Positions 16,186-23,655 of a stretch of DNA of 64,000 bases are shown one piece after another. The stretch is from JAZSNL01 sp045536365. Its GTDB lineage: Bacteria; Bacillota_I; Bacilli_A; ML615J-28; CAG-313. The notes below the pieces were generated by a model, which was given only the letters and a program-made list of their open reading frames with translations, was not told the origin of the DNA and made no database searches. Position 1 is the stretch's first letter. Each line of letters opens with the position of its first letter. Location of the stretch: assembly GCA_045536365.1 (NCBI GenBank), contig JAZSNL010000024.1, positions 1 to 64,000 on the forward strand. Direction: 5' to 3'. A program made the position numbers and the translations under genes.

Positions 16186-17478
16186 ATGCCTTATATAGTT
16201 GATGTTTATGCTCGTGAAGTATTAGACTCAAGAGGAAATCCTACTGTTGAAGTAGAAGTTACTACAGAAAGTGGAGCTTTTGGAAGAGCCATCGTTCCTA
16301 GTGGTGCATCTACAGGTGAACACGAAGCTGTTGAATTAAGAGATAATGATCAAAATCGTTATTTAGGTAAAGGCGTTTTAAAAGCAGTTGAAAATGTTAA
16401 CGAAATAATTGCTCCTGAAATATTAGGATATGATGTTACAGATCAATTATTAATTGATAAAATGATGATAGAATTAGATGGAACTCATAATAAATCTAAA
16501 TTAGGTGCAAATGCTATATTAGCAGTTTCTATTGCCGTTGCAAAAGCTGCAGCTAATTATTATGATATTCCTTTATATCGTTATTTTGGTGGTTTCTCTG
16601 CTCATCAATTACCTACTCCAATGATGAATATTTTAAATGGAGGAGCACATGCAGATTGGTGTATTGATATTCAAGAAATAATGATTATGCCTGTTGGTGC
16701 GAAAACATTTAAAGATGCTTTAAGAATGGGAGCTGAAGTTTTCCATAGTTTAAAATCTGTTTTAAAATGCAAGAACTGTAATACAGCTGTTGGAGATGAA
16801 GGAGGTTATGCGCCTAATCTTGAATCAAATGAAGCTGCATTAGAAGCGGTTATGGAAGCAATCAAAAAAGCAGGTTATGAACCAGGTAAAGATGTTTTAC
16901 TTGCAATGGATATTGCATCTAGTGAATTCTACAATAAAGCTACTAAAAAGTATGTTTTAAAAAGCGAAAAGAAAGAATTAACAGCTGAAGAAATGGTAAG
17001 TTTTTATGAACAACTAGTTAAAAAATATCCAATTATTTCAATCGAAGACGGACTTGATGAAAATGATTGGGAAGGTTGGAAAGTATTAACTAAACGTTTG
17101 GGTAAAAAAGTTCAATTAGTAGGGGATGATTTATTTGTAACAAACCCTAAACGCCTTTCAAGAGGAATTGAACAAGGTGTAGCTAATTCAATCTTAATTA
17201 AAGTTAATCAAATAGGTACATTAACTGAAACATTTGAAGCAGTTGAAATGGCTAAACGAGCAGGTTATACAGCTATAATTTCTCATAGAAGCGGTGAAAG
17301 TGAAGATACTACAATAGCTGATATTGCCGTAGCTTTAAATGCGGGTCAAATTAAAACAGGTTCTGCTTCAAGAACAGATCGTATTGCGAAGTATAATCAA
17401 TTATTAAGAATAGAAGATGAATTAGATAAAGCTGCTTATTATGCAGGTATTAAATCATTTTATAATTTAAATAAATAA
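16186..17478 (+). CDS. eno: Enolase
   Basis: Dehydrates 2-phosphoglycerate to phosphoenolpyruvate. 430 residues. Motifs are GNPTVEVEV, SGASTGEHEA, NGGAHAD, the catalytic GDEGGYAPN, metal ligands in AMDIASSEF, SIEDGLDENDW and VGDDLFVTN, the catalytic KVNQIGT and the signature SHRSGESED. A ribosome site AAGGAG sits in the 12-bp gap after gpmI. A strong bidirectional terminator separates it from convergent lgt. Confidence 0.98.
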   Translation: MPYIVDVYAREVLDSRGNPTVEVEVTTESGAFGRAIVPSGASTGEHEAVELRDNDQNRYLGKGVLKAVENVNEIIAPEILGYDVTDQLLIDKMMIELDGTHNKSKLGANAILAVSIAVAKAAANYYDIPLYRYFGGFSAHQLPTPMMNILNGGAHADWCIDIQEIMIMPVGAKTFKDALRMGAEVFHSLKSVLKCKNCNTAVGDEGGYAPNLESNEAALEAVMEAIKKAGYEPGKDVLLAMDIASSEFYNKATKKYVLKSEKKELTAEEMVSFYEQLVKKYPIISIEDGLDENDWEGWKVLTKRLGKKVQLVGDDLFVTNPKRLSRGIEQGVANSILIKVNQIGTLTETFEAVEMAKRAGYTAIISHRSGESEDTTIADIAVALNAGQIKTGSASRTDRIAKYNQLLRIEDELDKAAYYAGIKSFYNLNK

Positions 17479-17483
17479 AAAAA

Positions 17484-17515
17484 CTCTCAACGAATATTCT
17501 CGTTGAGAGCTTTTT
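17484..17515. terminator. Bidirectional terminator, eno / lgt
   Basis: 10-bp stem 17484-17493 / 17500-17509 with ATATTC loop, T-run on the plus side and A-run before it, so it works for both convergent genes. Confidence 0.88.
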
Positions 17516-18417
17516 TAATTTTCTTCTTTGTTAGGTTTATTTTTTTGAAATAATTCTTTTGTTCTTTTAAAAGGATTAGTATACCCAAAATCATATTTAA
17601 ATCCTTTTGGAATATCACTATAGAAATCTAAAATAGGTTCATTTGGATATTTTTGCATAAACTTAACTTTAAGTTTTTCTACCCATTTATCTTCAAATAA
17701 TATTAATACTACTGCAAAAATAATCATTATTACACCAAGAAATTGAGAAGGAGTCATTCCTAAAATAGAACCCCCTCGGTCATCTCCTCTAAAGAATTCA
17801 ATAATGAACCTCCATACGTTATAAGCAATTAAATAATAACGTGTATGATGTCTTTTAACAAATAATACCATTACTATAAATAAAATAAACAAGAAGGCCG
17901 CTTCAAATAACATAACAGGTACTACTGGGCCACCTGAATCAGGGAATGTAACCCCAATCCAAGAATCAGTTGGTTTACCATAACAACATCCTCCTAAGAA
18001 ACATCCTACTCTTCCCCATGCATGTGTTATAATAACACCCTGCATTATAATATTTAAGAAGAAATTAAATGCGTGAGCTTCTTTTCTACATATAATAAAA
18101 TATGCAATAAAGAAACAAACAAGTCCGCCAACTACTCCTCCTGAGAAAGTAATACCATATTGAATCCATTTCCATGTACCAGTTTCTTGATAATATGCGA
18201 TACTATGCCATAAGTTATCAAAGAAACTAGCTGAAAGATATAAACCTAAACCGCATATTGCGGTTACAAATATAACTTTATCTAATAATTTTTCAGATAC
18301 TTTATTTAATCTACATTGCCATGTTATAAATGTTGCGAGGCAAATAACCCCTATCGCAATCATTAATCCATAGCCAGATATTGAAAATAATCCAAAAACA
18401 TCAATTTCTGAGCACAT
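17515..18417 (-). CDS. lgt: Prolipoprotein diacylglyceryl transferase
   Basis: Polytopic enzyme that transfers diacylglyceryl from phosphatidylglycerol to the lipobox Cys of prolipoproteins. Five probable substrates are encoded in this window. 300 residues with about seven hydrophobic segments. The Lgt signature region reads HAWGRVGCFLGGCCYGKPT, with Cys residues where the classic form has GNFINGE, a variant I associate with Clostridia-like enzymes. The late RFIIEFFRGDDRGG contains the conserved Arg and Glu. The extended basic tail is predicted cytoplasmic. Confidence 0.93.
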   Translation of the reverse strand: MCSEIDVFGLFSISGYGLMIAIGVICLATFITWQCRLNKVSEKLLDKVIFVTAICGLGLYLSASFFDNLWHSIAYYQETGTWKWIQYGITFSGGVVGGLVCFFIAYFIICRKEAHAFNFFLNIIMQGVIITHAWGRVGCFLGGCCYGKPTDSWIGVTFPDSGGPVVPVMLFEAAFLFILFIVMVLFVKRHHTRYYLIAYNVWRFIIEFFRGDDRGGSILGMTPSQFLGVIMIIFAVVLILFEDKWVEKLKVKFMQKYPNEPILDFYSDIPKGFKYDFGYTNPFKRTKELFQKNKPNKEEN

Positions 18418-18437
18418 ATTTATTCACCTCTTAATTA

Positions 18438-18466
18438 ATTATAACAAAAAAAGAAATAAAAGTAAA
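18438..18466 (-). promoter_or_regulatory. Promoter of lgt
   Basis: On the minus strand TTTACT (18466-18461), 17-bp spacer, TATAAT (18443-18438), extended TGT. Confidence 0.65.
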
Positions 18467-18469
18467 TAG

Positions 18470-18530
18470 AAATACAAATATCAAATATATATATAAATAC
18501 AATTTTGTATTTGTTGAAAAAAAATACAAA
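18470..18530. repeat. AAATACAA boxes and an 18-bp palindrome (operator-like)
   Basis: AAATACAA occurs at 18470, 18495 and 18522, and its complement TTGTATTT at 18505-18512. Copies 18495-18502 and 18505-18512 form a perfect palindrome 2 bp upstream of the -35 of the 18563 gene; the third copy lies in that promoter's spacer. A dimeric regulator site is inferred. Confidence 0.5.
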
Positions 18531-18542
18531 TTAGTATATAAT
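18514..18542 (+). promoter_or_regulatory. Sigma-A promoter of the 18563 operon
   Basis: TTGAAA 18514-18519, 17-bp spacer, TATAAT 18537-18542. It probably drives the orphan gene and rsmB-rlmN-rsgA-rpe. Confidence 0.8.
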
Positions 18543-18562
18543 ACTTATAAAGGTGAATTACT

Positions 18563-19228
18563 ATGCAGATACAAAAAATAATAAAAGATATTAAAAAAAT
18601 AAATCATTCAATATATAAAATAAAAATACTTCTTAAGTGGGTTAATAATCAACACCTCAATGAACAATTAAATTATGTAATTAATATATATAATGAATTA
18701 ATAAAAAACATTGATAAATATCAATTAGAAGAAAATCCCGTTATATATAATTTAATTGATAATGACTATTTTACGATTAATAATGTAATCAAAGAAATTG
18801 AAGAAGATTTATATCCTCAATTTAGATTAGTAAGTGTTGTATATTTAGATAATTTAAAAGAAGAAGAAATTATTAAATTTTATGATTTATTAAATAATAT
18901 TTTACTTGAATATGATAACATTCATTCTGCATGTGAATATTTATATTATCATAGTGGTAAAGATATATCTTTATTTATAAGTAAACTTTTAAAATATATT
19001 AAAGAGAATATAACAGAAAATAATTTAAGAAGATTACCAATAACATATTTGGAAAATAATGCAAATATGATTACCATATTCTATAAAGAATGGATTGAAT
19101 TATTTAAACAATTAAATTTTACAATGAAATATATTAACAATGAATCAAATAAAGAATATTTATTATTGAAAGAAGAATATCAAAAACTATTAGTTTATTA
19201 TTTTATCGTTATTACAGAAGGGAAATAA
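18563..19228 (+). CDS. Hypothetical helical protein heading the rsmB operon
   Basis: 221 residues, rich in Lys, Asn, Ile, Leu and Glu, predicted almost entirely helical, with no signal peptide, membrane segment or metal motif. I recognise no family. The start follows AGGTGA, and rsmB begins 5 bp after the stop, so it is the first gene of the rRNA/tRNA-modification and ribosome-GTPase operon. It is preceded by a consensus promoter overlapped by repeated AAATACAA boxes, which suggests regulated expression. Confidence 0.75.
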   Translation: MQIQKIIKDIKKINHSIYKIKILLKWVNNQHLNEQLNYVINIYNELIKNIDKYQLEENPVIYNLIDNDYFTINNVIKEIEEDLYPQFRLVSVVYLDNLKEEEIIKFYDLLNNILLEYDNIHSACEYLYYHSGKDISLFISKLLKYIKENITENNLRRLPITYLENNANMITIFYKEWIELFKQLNFTMKYINNESNKEYLLLKEEYQKLLVYYFIVITEGK

Positions 19229-19232
19229 GAAG

Positions 19233-20486
19233 ATGTATAGAGATTTAATAAATATGTTAATTCAAATATTTAATCAAGATGCCTATTTAAATCTTATTTT
19301 ATCTTCATATTTAACAGAAAGTAAATTGAATGATCATCAGAAAAAATTATTTACTAAAATAATATATGGAGTATGTGATAAAAAAATATATTTAGATTAT
19401 TTAATTCAACCACTTACTAGTGGTAAAAGAATAAAGCCTTTCTTAAGAAATGCGTTTAGAATAGCTTTATATGTAGTAGAAGAAATGAATATGGCTAATC
19501 ATTATATTATTAATGAATTAGTAGAAACGATAAAGAAAACTGATTTAAAAGCTTCTAAGTTTTTTAACGCAGTGATGAGAAATTATTTAGACAATAATAT
19601 CAAACAACAACAATTAGATAAATTAAATAATCTAAAAAAATTAGAACAATATAGTATTAAATATAGTTATCCTTTAGATATATTGAAATTATTATATAAT
19701 CAATATCATGATAAATTTATTACTTTATTAGATACATCACTCCAAGAAGTTAATTCTTTTCGTATTAATTATTTAAAAACAACTAAAGTAGAAATAGAAG
19801 AATATTTAAATAATCTTAATATTGAATATAAAATAATAGATAATGATTGCCTATTAACAAAAGAATCTTTAATCAATACAGAAATCTTTAAACAAGGCAA
19901 AATATTACCTCAAGACTATTCATCTATTAAAGTATCACAAGTTGTTGATCCTAAACCTAAACAATTAGGTCTTGATTGTTGTGGTGCTCCAGGTGGTAAA
20001 TCAATGCATATGGCAACAATTATGAATAATGAAGGGTCAATTATAACAGGTGACATTCATGAACATAAGATTAATATAATAAAACAAAATATGGTAAGAT
20101 GTGGTGTTACTATTGTAAAACCACAACAAATGGATGCGAGCAAAGTAGAATTTAAAGAACAATTTGATTTTATATTAATAGATGCTCCTTGTTCAGGACT
20201 TGGTGTAACAGCTCATAAACCTGATTTAAAATACCGCATGAATTTAGAGAAAATAAAAGAAATTAAAGAAACTCAATTAGCAATATTAAATAATATATCT
20301 AAATATTTAAAAAACAATTGCTATTTAACATATAGTACTTGTACAATAAATAAAGAAGAAAATGAATTAATGATAAAACAATTTTTATCAAATCATCCAG
20401 AATACAAAATAGAAACACAAATAAGTATATGGCCAACTGATTACAATGATGGTTTTTATATTTGTAAATTAAAGAAAGAAGAATAA
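19233..20486 (+). CDS. rsmB: 16S rRNA m5C967 methyltransferase RsmB
   Basis: SAM-dependent rRNA cytosine-5 methyltransferase. 417 residues. The N-terminal ~135 residues are a NusB-like helical RNA-binding domain (KLFTKIIYGV, NAFRIALYVV, KASKFFNAVMRNYL). The C-terminal half is the methyltransferase: motif I DCCGAPGGKS, motif IV DAPCSGLG with the catalytic-release Cys, and motif VI YSTCT with the nucleophile Cys. It lies 2 bp before rlmN, the same order as in Bacillus. Confidence 0.93.
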   Translation: MYRDLINMLIQIFNQDAYLNLILSSYLTESKLNDHQKKLFTKIIYGVCDKKIYLDYLIQPLTSGKRIKPFLRNAFRIALYVVEEMNMANHYIINELVETIKKTDLKASKFFNAVMRNYLDNNIKQQQLDKLNNLKKLEQYSIKYSYPLDILKLLYNQYHDKFITLLDTSLQEVNSFRINYLKTTKVEIEEYLNNLNIEYKIIDNDCLLTKESLINTEIFKQGKILPQDYSSIKVSQVVDPKPKQLGLDCCGAPGGKSMHMATIMNNEGSIITGDIHEHKINIIKQNMVRCGVTIVKPQQMDASKVEFKEQFDFILIDAPCSGLGVTAHKPDLKYRMNLEKIKEIKETQLAILNNISKYLKNNCYLTYSTCTINKEENELMIKQFLSNHPEYKIETQISIWPTDYNDGFYICKLKKEE

Positions 20487-20488
20487 TT

Positions 20489-21529
20489 ATGGAAAGTATT
20501 TACAATTACACATTAGAACAATTAACAGAATACTTAATATCAATAGGAGAAAAACCATATCGTGCGACACAAATATATGAATGGTTATATAGAGGATTAG
20601 TATCTTCATTTGAAGAAATGACAAATATATCTCCCAAATTAATAGTAAAATTAAAAGAACATTTTACATTTGATCAATTAAAAGTTGTAACAAAAGAAAC
20701 AGCAAAAGATGGTACTTGTAAATACTTATATGAATTAAGTGATGGAAGACTTATTGAAACAGTATTAATGAGACATAACTATGGCAATAGCGTATGTGTA
20801 ACATCACAAGTAGGTTGTAATATGAAATGTGCTTTTTGTGCATCAGGAGAACTAGGTAAGATAAGAAATCTTGAATTACATGAAATGGTATTACAAGTAT
20901 TACATATTCAAAAAGAATTAAAAGAAGTGTTTGAAAGAGTAAGTAATGTAGTAGTTATGGGAATAGGTGAACCATTTGATAACTATGATACAGTTATGAA
21001 CTTCTTACAAGTGTTAAATTACCCTAAAGGTTTTGAAATAGGAGCAAGACATATAACAGTTTCAACTTGTGGTATTGTCCCTAAAATTAAAACTTTTGCA
21101 AAATTCCCATTACAAGTAAATTTAGCTCTTAGTTTACATGCTCCGAATGATGAATTAAGAGATCAAATTATGCCGATAAATAAAAGATATAAATTAAATG
21201 AAGTCCTTGATGCGTTAAAATATTATTACCAAGAAACTAATCGAAGAATAACATTTGAATATATATTATTAAGAGACATAAATGATACTGATCAATGTGC
21301 TAATGAATTAGTAAAATTAATAAAAGGAATGAACGCATATGTTAATTTAATTCCTTATAATGAAGTAAAAACTAAACCATTTAAAAGAACAACAAAAGAA
21401 CAAGCTGAAAAATTCTTCTCAATATTACACCAAAACGGTATTAATGTAACTTTAAGAATGGAACACGGAACTGAAATATCAGCAGCTTGTGGACAATTAC
21501 GTGCTAAAAAAATTAAAGGTGAAATATGA
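20489..21529 (+). CDS. rlmN: 23S rRNA A2503 / tRNA A37 methyltransferase RlmN
   Basis: Radical-SAM enzyme that makes 2-methyladenosine. 346 residues. The cluster motif CNMKCAFC follows VTSQVG, SAM-binding GIGEP is next, and the methyl-carrier Cys lies in HGTEISAACGQL at the C-terminus, a complete set. In Bacillus the next genes are prpC and prkC; here rsgA follows directly with a 4-nt ATGA overlap, so those two are absent from the locus. Confidence 0.96.
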   Translation: MESIYNYTLEQLTEYLISIGEKPYRATQIYEWLYRGLVSSFEEMTNISPKLIVKLKEHFTFDQLKVVTKETAKDGTCKYLYELSDGRLIETVLMRHNYGNSVCVTSQVGCNMKCAFCASGELGKIRNLELHEMVLQVLHIQKELKEVFERVSNVVVMGIGEPFDNYDTVMNFLQVLNYPKGFEIGARHITVSTCGIVPKIKTFAKFPLQVNLALSLHAPNDELRDQIMPINKRYKLNEVLDALKYYYQETNRRITFEYILLRDINDTDQCANELVKLIKGMNAYVNLIPYNEVKTKPFKRTTKEQAEKFFSILHQNGINVTLRMEHGTEISAACGQLRAKKIKGEI

Positions 21530-22404
21530 GAAATGGATTAATAATAAGATTAATTTCAGGTGATTATAAAGTATTTGATTTAGATACTAAAGAAATCGTT
21601 ACCGCAAAACCCCGCGGTGTATTCCGAATAAAAGAAGAATCTCCCAAAGTAGGAGATTATGTTGAATATGAAATAATCGATGGTGTTGCGGTAATAAGTA
21701 AAATGAAAAAAAGAAAAAATGATTTAATTAGACCAACAATATGTAATGTAGATCAAGCAATTGTCATTTTTTCTGTTAAAGAACCTGATTTAAATTTAAA
21801 TTTATTAGATAGCTTTTTAGTAGTATTAGAATATAATGATATTTTACCTATTTTAGTATTTAATAAAATGGATTTATTAAATGAAGAGGAATTAATTGAA
21901 ACAAAAAAAATAATTAATTACTATAATAAAATAGGATATACAACACTACAAACAAGTACAAAATTAAATAAAATTGATAATCTAGAAAAACTGCTTGAAA
22001 ATAAAATAAGTGTTTTTACTGGTCAAAGCGGTGTCGGTAAAAGCAGTATTTTAAATGTCCTTGATCCTAGTTTATCAATTAAAACAGCTGAAATATCTAA
22101 AGCATTAGGAAGAGGTAAACATACTACCAGACATGTTGAATTAATACCTTATGGTAATGGATGGGTAGCAGATACACCAGGCTTTGGATTGATTGATTTT
22201 GTTGATATGACAGAAGTTGATGTATCCCATAGTTTTATTGAATTTTTTGAAGCTAGTTCAAAATGTAAATATAATGGATGTCTTCATAAAAATGAACCAT
22301 CTTGTGAAGTAAAAAAATTAGTTGAAGATGGTAGTATTTTAAAATCAAGATATGAGAATTATTTATTATTTATAGAAGAAATATCTAAGAAAAGAAAGTG
22401 GTAA
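21526..22404 (+). CDS. rsgA: Ribosome small-subunit GTPase RsgA
   Basis: Circularly permuted GTPase for late 30S maturation. 292 residues. An N-terminal OB-fold (residues ~1-65) precedes the G domain, whose motifs occur in permuted order: G4 NKMDLL, then G1 GQSGVGKSS, then G3 DTPGFG. The C-terminal zinc motif is CKYNGCLHKNEPSC (Cys-x4-Cys-x-His-x5-Cys). It is translationally coupled to rlmN and followed by rpe after 4 bp. Confidence 0.95.
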   Translation: MRNGLIIRLISGDYKVFDLDTKEIVTAKPRGVFRIKEESPKVGDYVEYEIIDGVAVISKMKKRKNDLIRPTICNVDQAIVIFSVKEPDLNLNLLDSFLVVLEYNDILPILVFNKMDLLNEEELIETKKIINYYNKIGYTTLQTSTKLNKIDNLEKLLENKISVFTGQSGVGKSSILNVLDPSLSIKTAEISKALGRGKHTTRHVELIPYGNGWVADTPGFGLIDFVDMTEVDVSHSFIEFFEASSKCKYNGCLHKNEPSCEVKKLVEDGSILKSRYENYLLFIEEISKKRKW

Positions 22405-22408
22405 TTTT

Positions 22409-23053
22409 ATGATTTTATCTCCCTCAATTCTTAACGTAGAAGATAATAAAAAAATAGAATATATTCAAAAACTTGAAAAAAATGGAGTAAAGTTTCTTCA
22501 TTTAGATATTATGGATGGAAAGTTTGTAGAAAATAAAACTTTTGATTATCAGTATATTAAAGAGTTAAGAAAACATTCTAATATGATTTTTGACACACAT
22601 TTAATGATTATGAATCCAGAACAATTAATTGAAGAATATATCGATAGTGGAAGTGATTATATTACATTTCATATTGAGGCAACAAATCAAGTTTGTGATA
22701 TTATTGAAAAAATAAAAAGATGTAATAAGAAGGTTGGTATTTCCATAAAACCAAATACTTCTTTATCTAGTATATTAGAATATTTACCTTTTATTGATTT
22801 AGTTTTAGTAATGAGTGTTGAACCGGGTAAAGGTGGACAAAGTTTTATGAGTAATTCATTACCTAAAATAAAAGAATTAAAAGAGTTAAAAGAAGTTAAT
22901 AATTATAAATATTTAATAGAAGTAGATGGCGGTATTAATAATGAAACTGCTTTACTCGTAAAAGAAGCAGGTGTTGATTTAATAGTAGTAGGCAGTTATT
23001 TAGTTAAACAAACTGATTTGAAAAAAGCAATATTAGATTTAACTAATATTTAA
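22409..23053 (+). CDS. rpe: Ribulose-phosphate 3-epimerase
   Basis: TIM-barrel enzyme of the pentose phosphate pathway that interconverts ribulose-5-P and xylulose-5-P. 214 residues. LSPSILN, the metal/catalytic HLDIMDGKFV and THLMI, SVEPGKGGQSF for phosphate, and VDGGIN with the second catalytic Asp are all present. The conserved Bacillus-type order rsgA-rpe is kept; thiN, usually next, is missing and spoVM follows at once. Confidence 0.94.
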   Translation: MILSPSILNVEDNKKIEYIQKLEKNGVKFLHLDIMDGKFVENKTFDYQYIKELRKHSNMIFDTHLMIMNPEQLIEEYIDSGSDYITFHIEATNQVCDIIEKIKRCNKKVGISIKPNTSLSSILEYLPFIDLVLVMSVEPGKGGQSFMSNSLPKIKELKELKEVNNYKYLIEVDGGINNETALLVKEAGVDLIVVGSYLVKQTDLKKAILDLTNI

Positions 23054-23071
23054 CATAAATATTCATATATA
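23044..23071 (+). promoter_or_regulatory. Possible sigma-E promoter of spoVM
   Basis: TAATATT 23044-23050 fits KMATATT fully, and CATATATA 23064-23071 fits CATACAHT at six of eight positions, but the spacer is 13 rather than 14. AT-rich background makes this weak. Confidence 0.3.
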
Positions 23072-23100
23072 ATAATATAATATATTAAAGGGGGATTATT

Positions 23101-23178
23101 ATGAAGTTTTATGTTATTAAATTGCCAAAGTTTATTTCTAAAATAATAACATTTATAAAAGGATTGTTTAAAAAATAA
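23101..23178 (+). CDS. spoVM: Spore morphogenetic peptide SpoVM
   Basis: A 25-codon gene: MKFYVIKLPKF, then an Ile/Lys/Phe amphipathic helix ending KGLFKK. B. subtilis SpoVM is 26 residues and begins MKFYTIKLPKF, so ten of the first eleven residues agree, including the helix-breaking Pro9. It is known to bind the convex forespore membrane and anchor SpoIVA. A strong GGGGG ribosome site (23090-23094) precedes the ATG and a terminator follows the stop. The position between rpe and rpmB is that of spoVM in Bacillus. Gene finders will often miss it. Confidence 0.93.
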   Translation: MKFYVIKLPKFISKIITFIKGLFKK

Positions 23179-23206
23179 AAAAGGCAACTAATGTTGCCTT
23201 TTTACT
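23179..23206. terminator. Bidirectional terminator, spoVM / rpmB
   Basis: 10-bp stem 23179-23188 / 23193-23202 with a TAAT loop and T-runs on both strands; it serves both convergent genes. Confidence 0.85.
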
Positions 23207-23214
23207 TTTAATTA

Positions 23215-23418
23215 TTATGCACGTTCGATAGTACCGTTTTTTGCACCAGTACGTAAAGCACGAGCTGAAACATACACTCTTACGACACGACCTTTTTCGT
23301 CTTTGATTCTAACTTTTTGTAAATTAGCTTTCCAAGTACGACGAGTTGCTTGTAAAGAGTGAGAACGATTATTTCCAGCAGTTGAACCTACACCTGTAAT
23401 ATAACATTTACGAGCCAT
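23215..23418 (-). CDS. rpmB: 50S ribosomal protein L28
   Basis: 67 residues, basic; RKCYITGVGSTAGNNRSHS at the N-terminus and RTWKANLQ in the middle are the L28 signature. It retains one Cys in KCYITG rather than a full zinc-ribbon set. Ribosome site AAGGAGG on the minus strand. It is divergent from fakA across a 237-bp region holding both promoters. Confidence 0.95.
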   Translation of the reverse strand: MARKCYITGVGSTAGNNRSHSLQATRRTWKANLQKVRIKDEKGRVVRVYVSARALRTGAKNGTIERA

Positions 23419-23468
23419 AATGTGTTCCTCCTTAATATTTTGATACGACTATATTTATAACCTATGAT

Positions 23469-23497
23469 ATTATAACATAAAAGAGTTAATATTGCAA
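23469..23497 (-). promoter_or_regulatory. Sigma-A promoter of rpmB
   Basis: Minus strand TTGCAA (23497-23492), 17-bp spacer, TATAAT (23474-23469), extended TGT. The 5' leader is about 45 nt. Confidence 0.8.
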
Positions 23498-23589
23498 ATA
23501 TTATGGTAATTTTCTTAGTTTTAGAATAATAAGATGATATTGTGTATAAGTTTTATTTTTAAGCTTCAGTTGTGATATAACTTTATTAC

Positions 23590-23618
23590 TTGCAATTTAA
23601 CCGAAAATGTGGTAAAAT
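23590..23618 (+). promoter_or_regulatory. Sigma-A promoter of fakA and leader palindrome
   Basis: TTGCAA 23590-23595, 17-bp spacer, TAAAAT 23613-23618 with extended TGG. A 9-bp inverted repeat (23623-23631 / 23633-23641) with one central base follows just before the ribosome site. Confidence 0.7.
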
Positions 23619-23655
23619 AATAAATGATTTTAAAAATCATTAAAGGAGAAAATTT

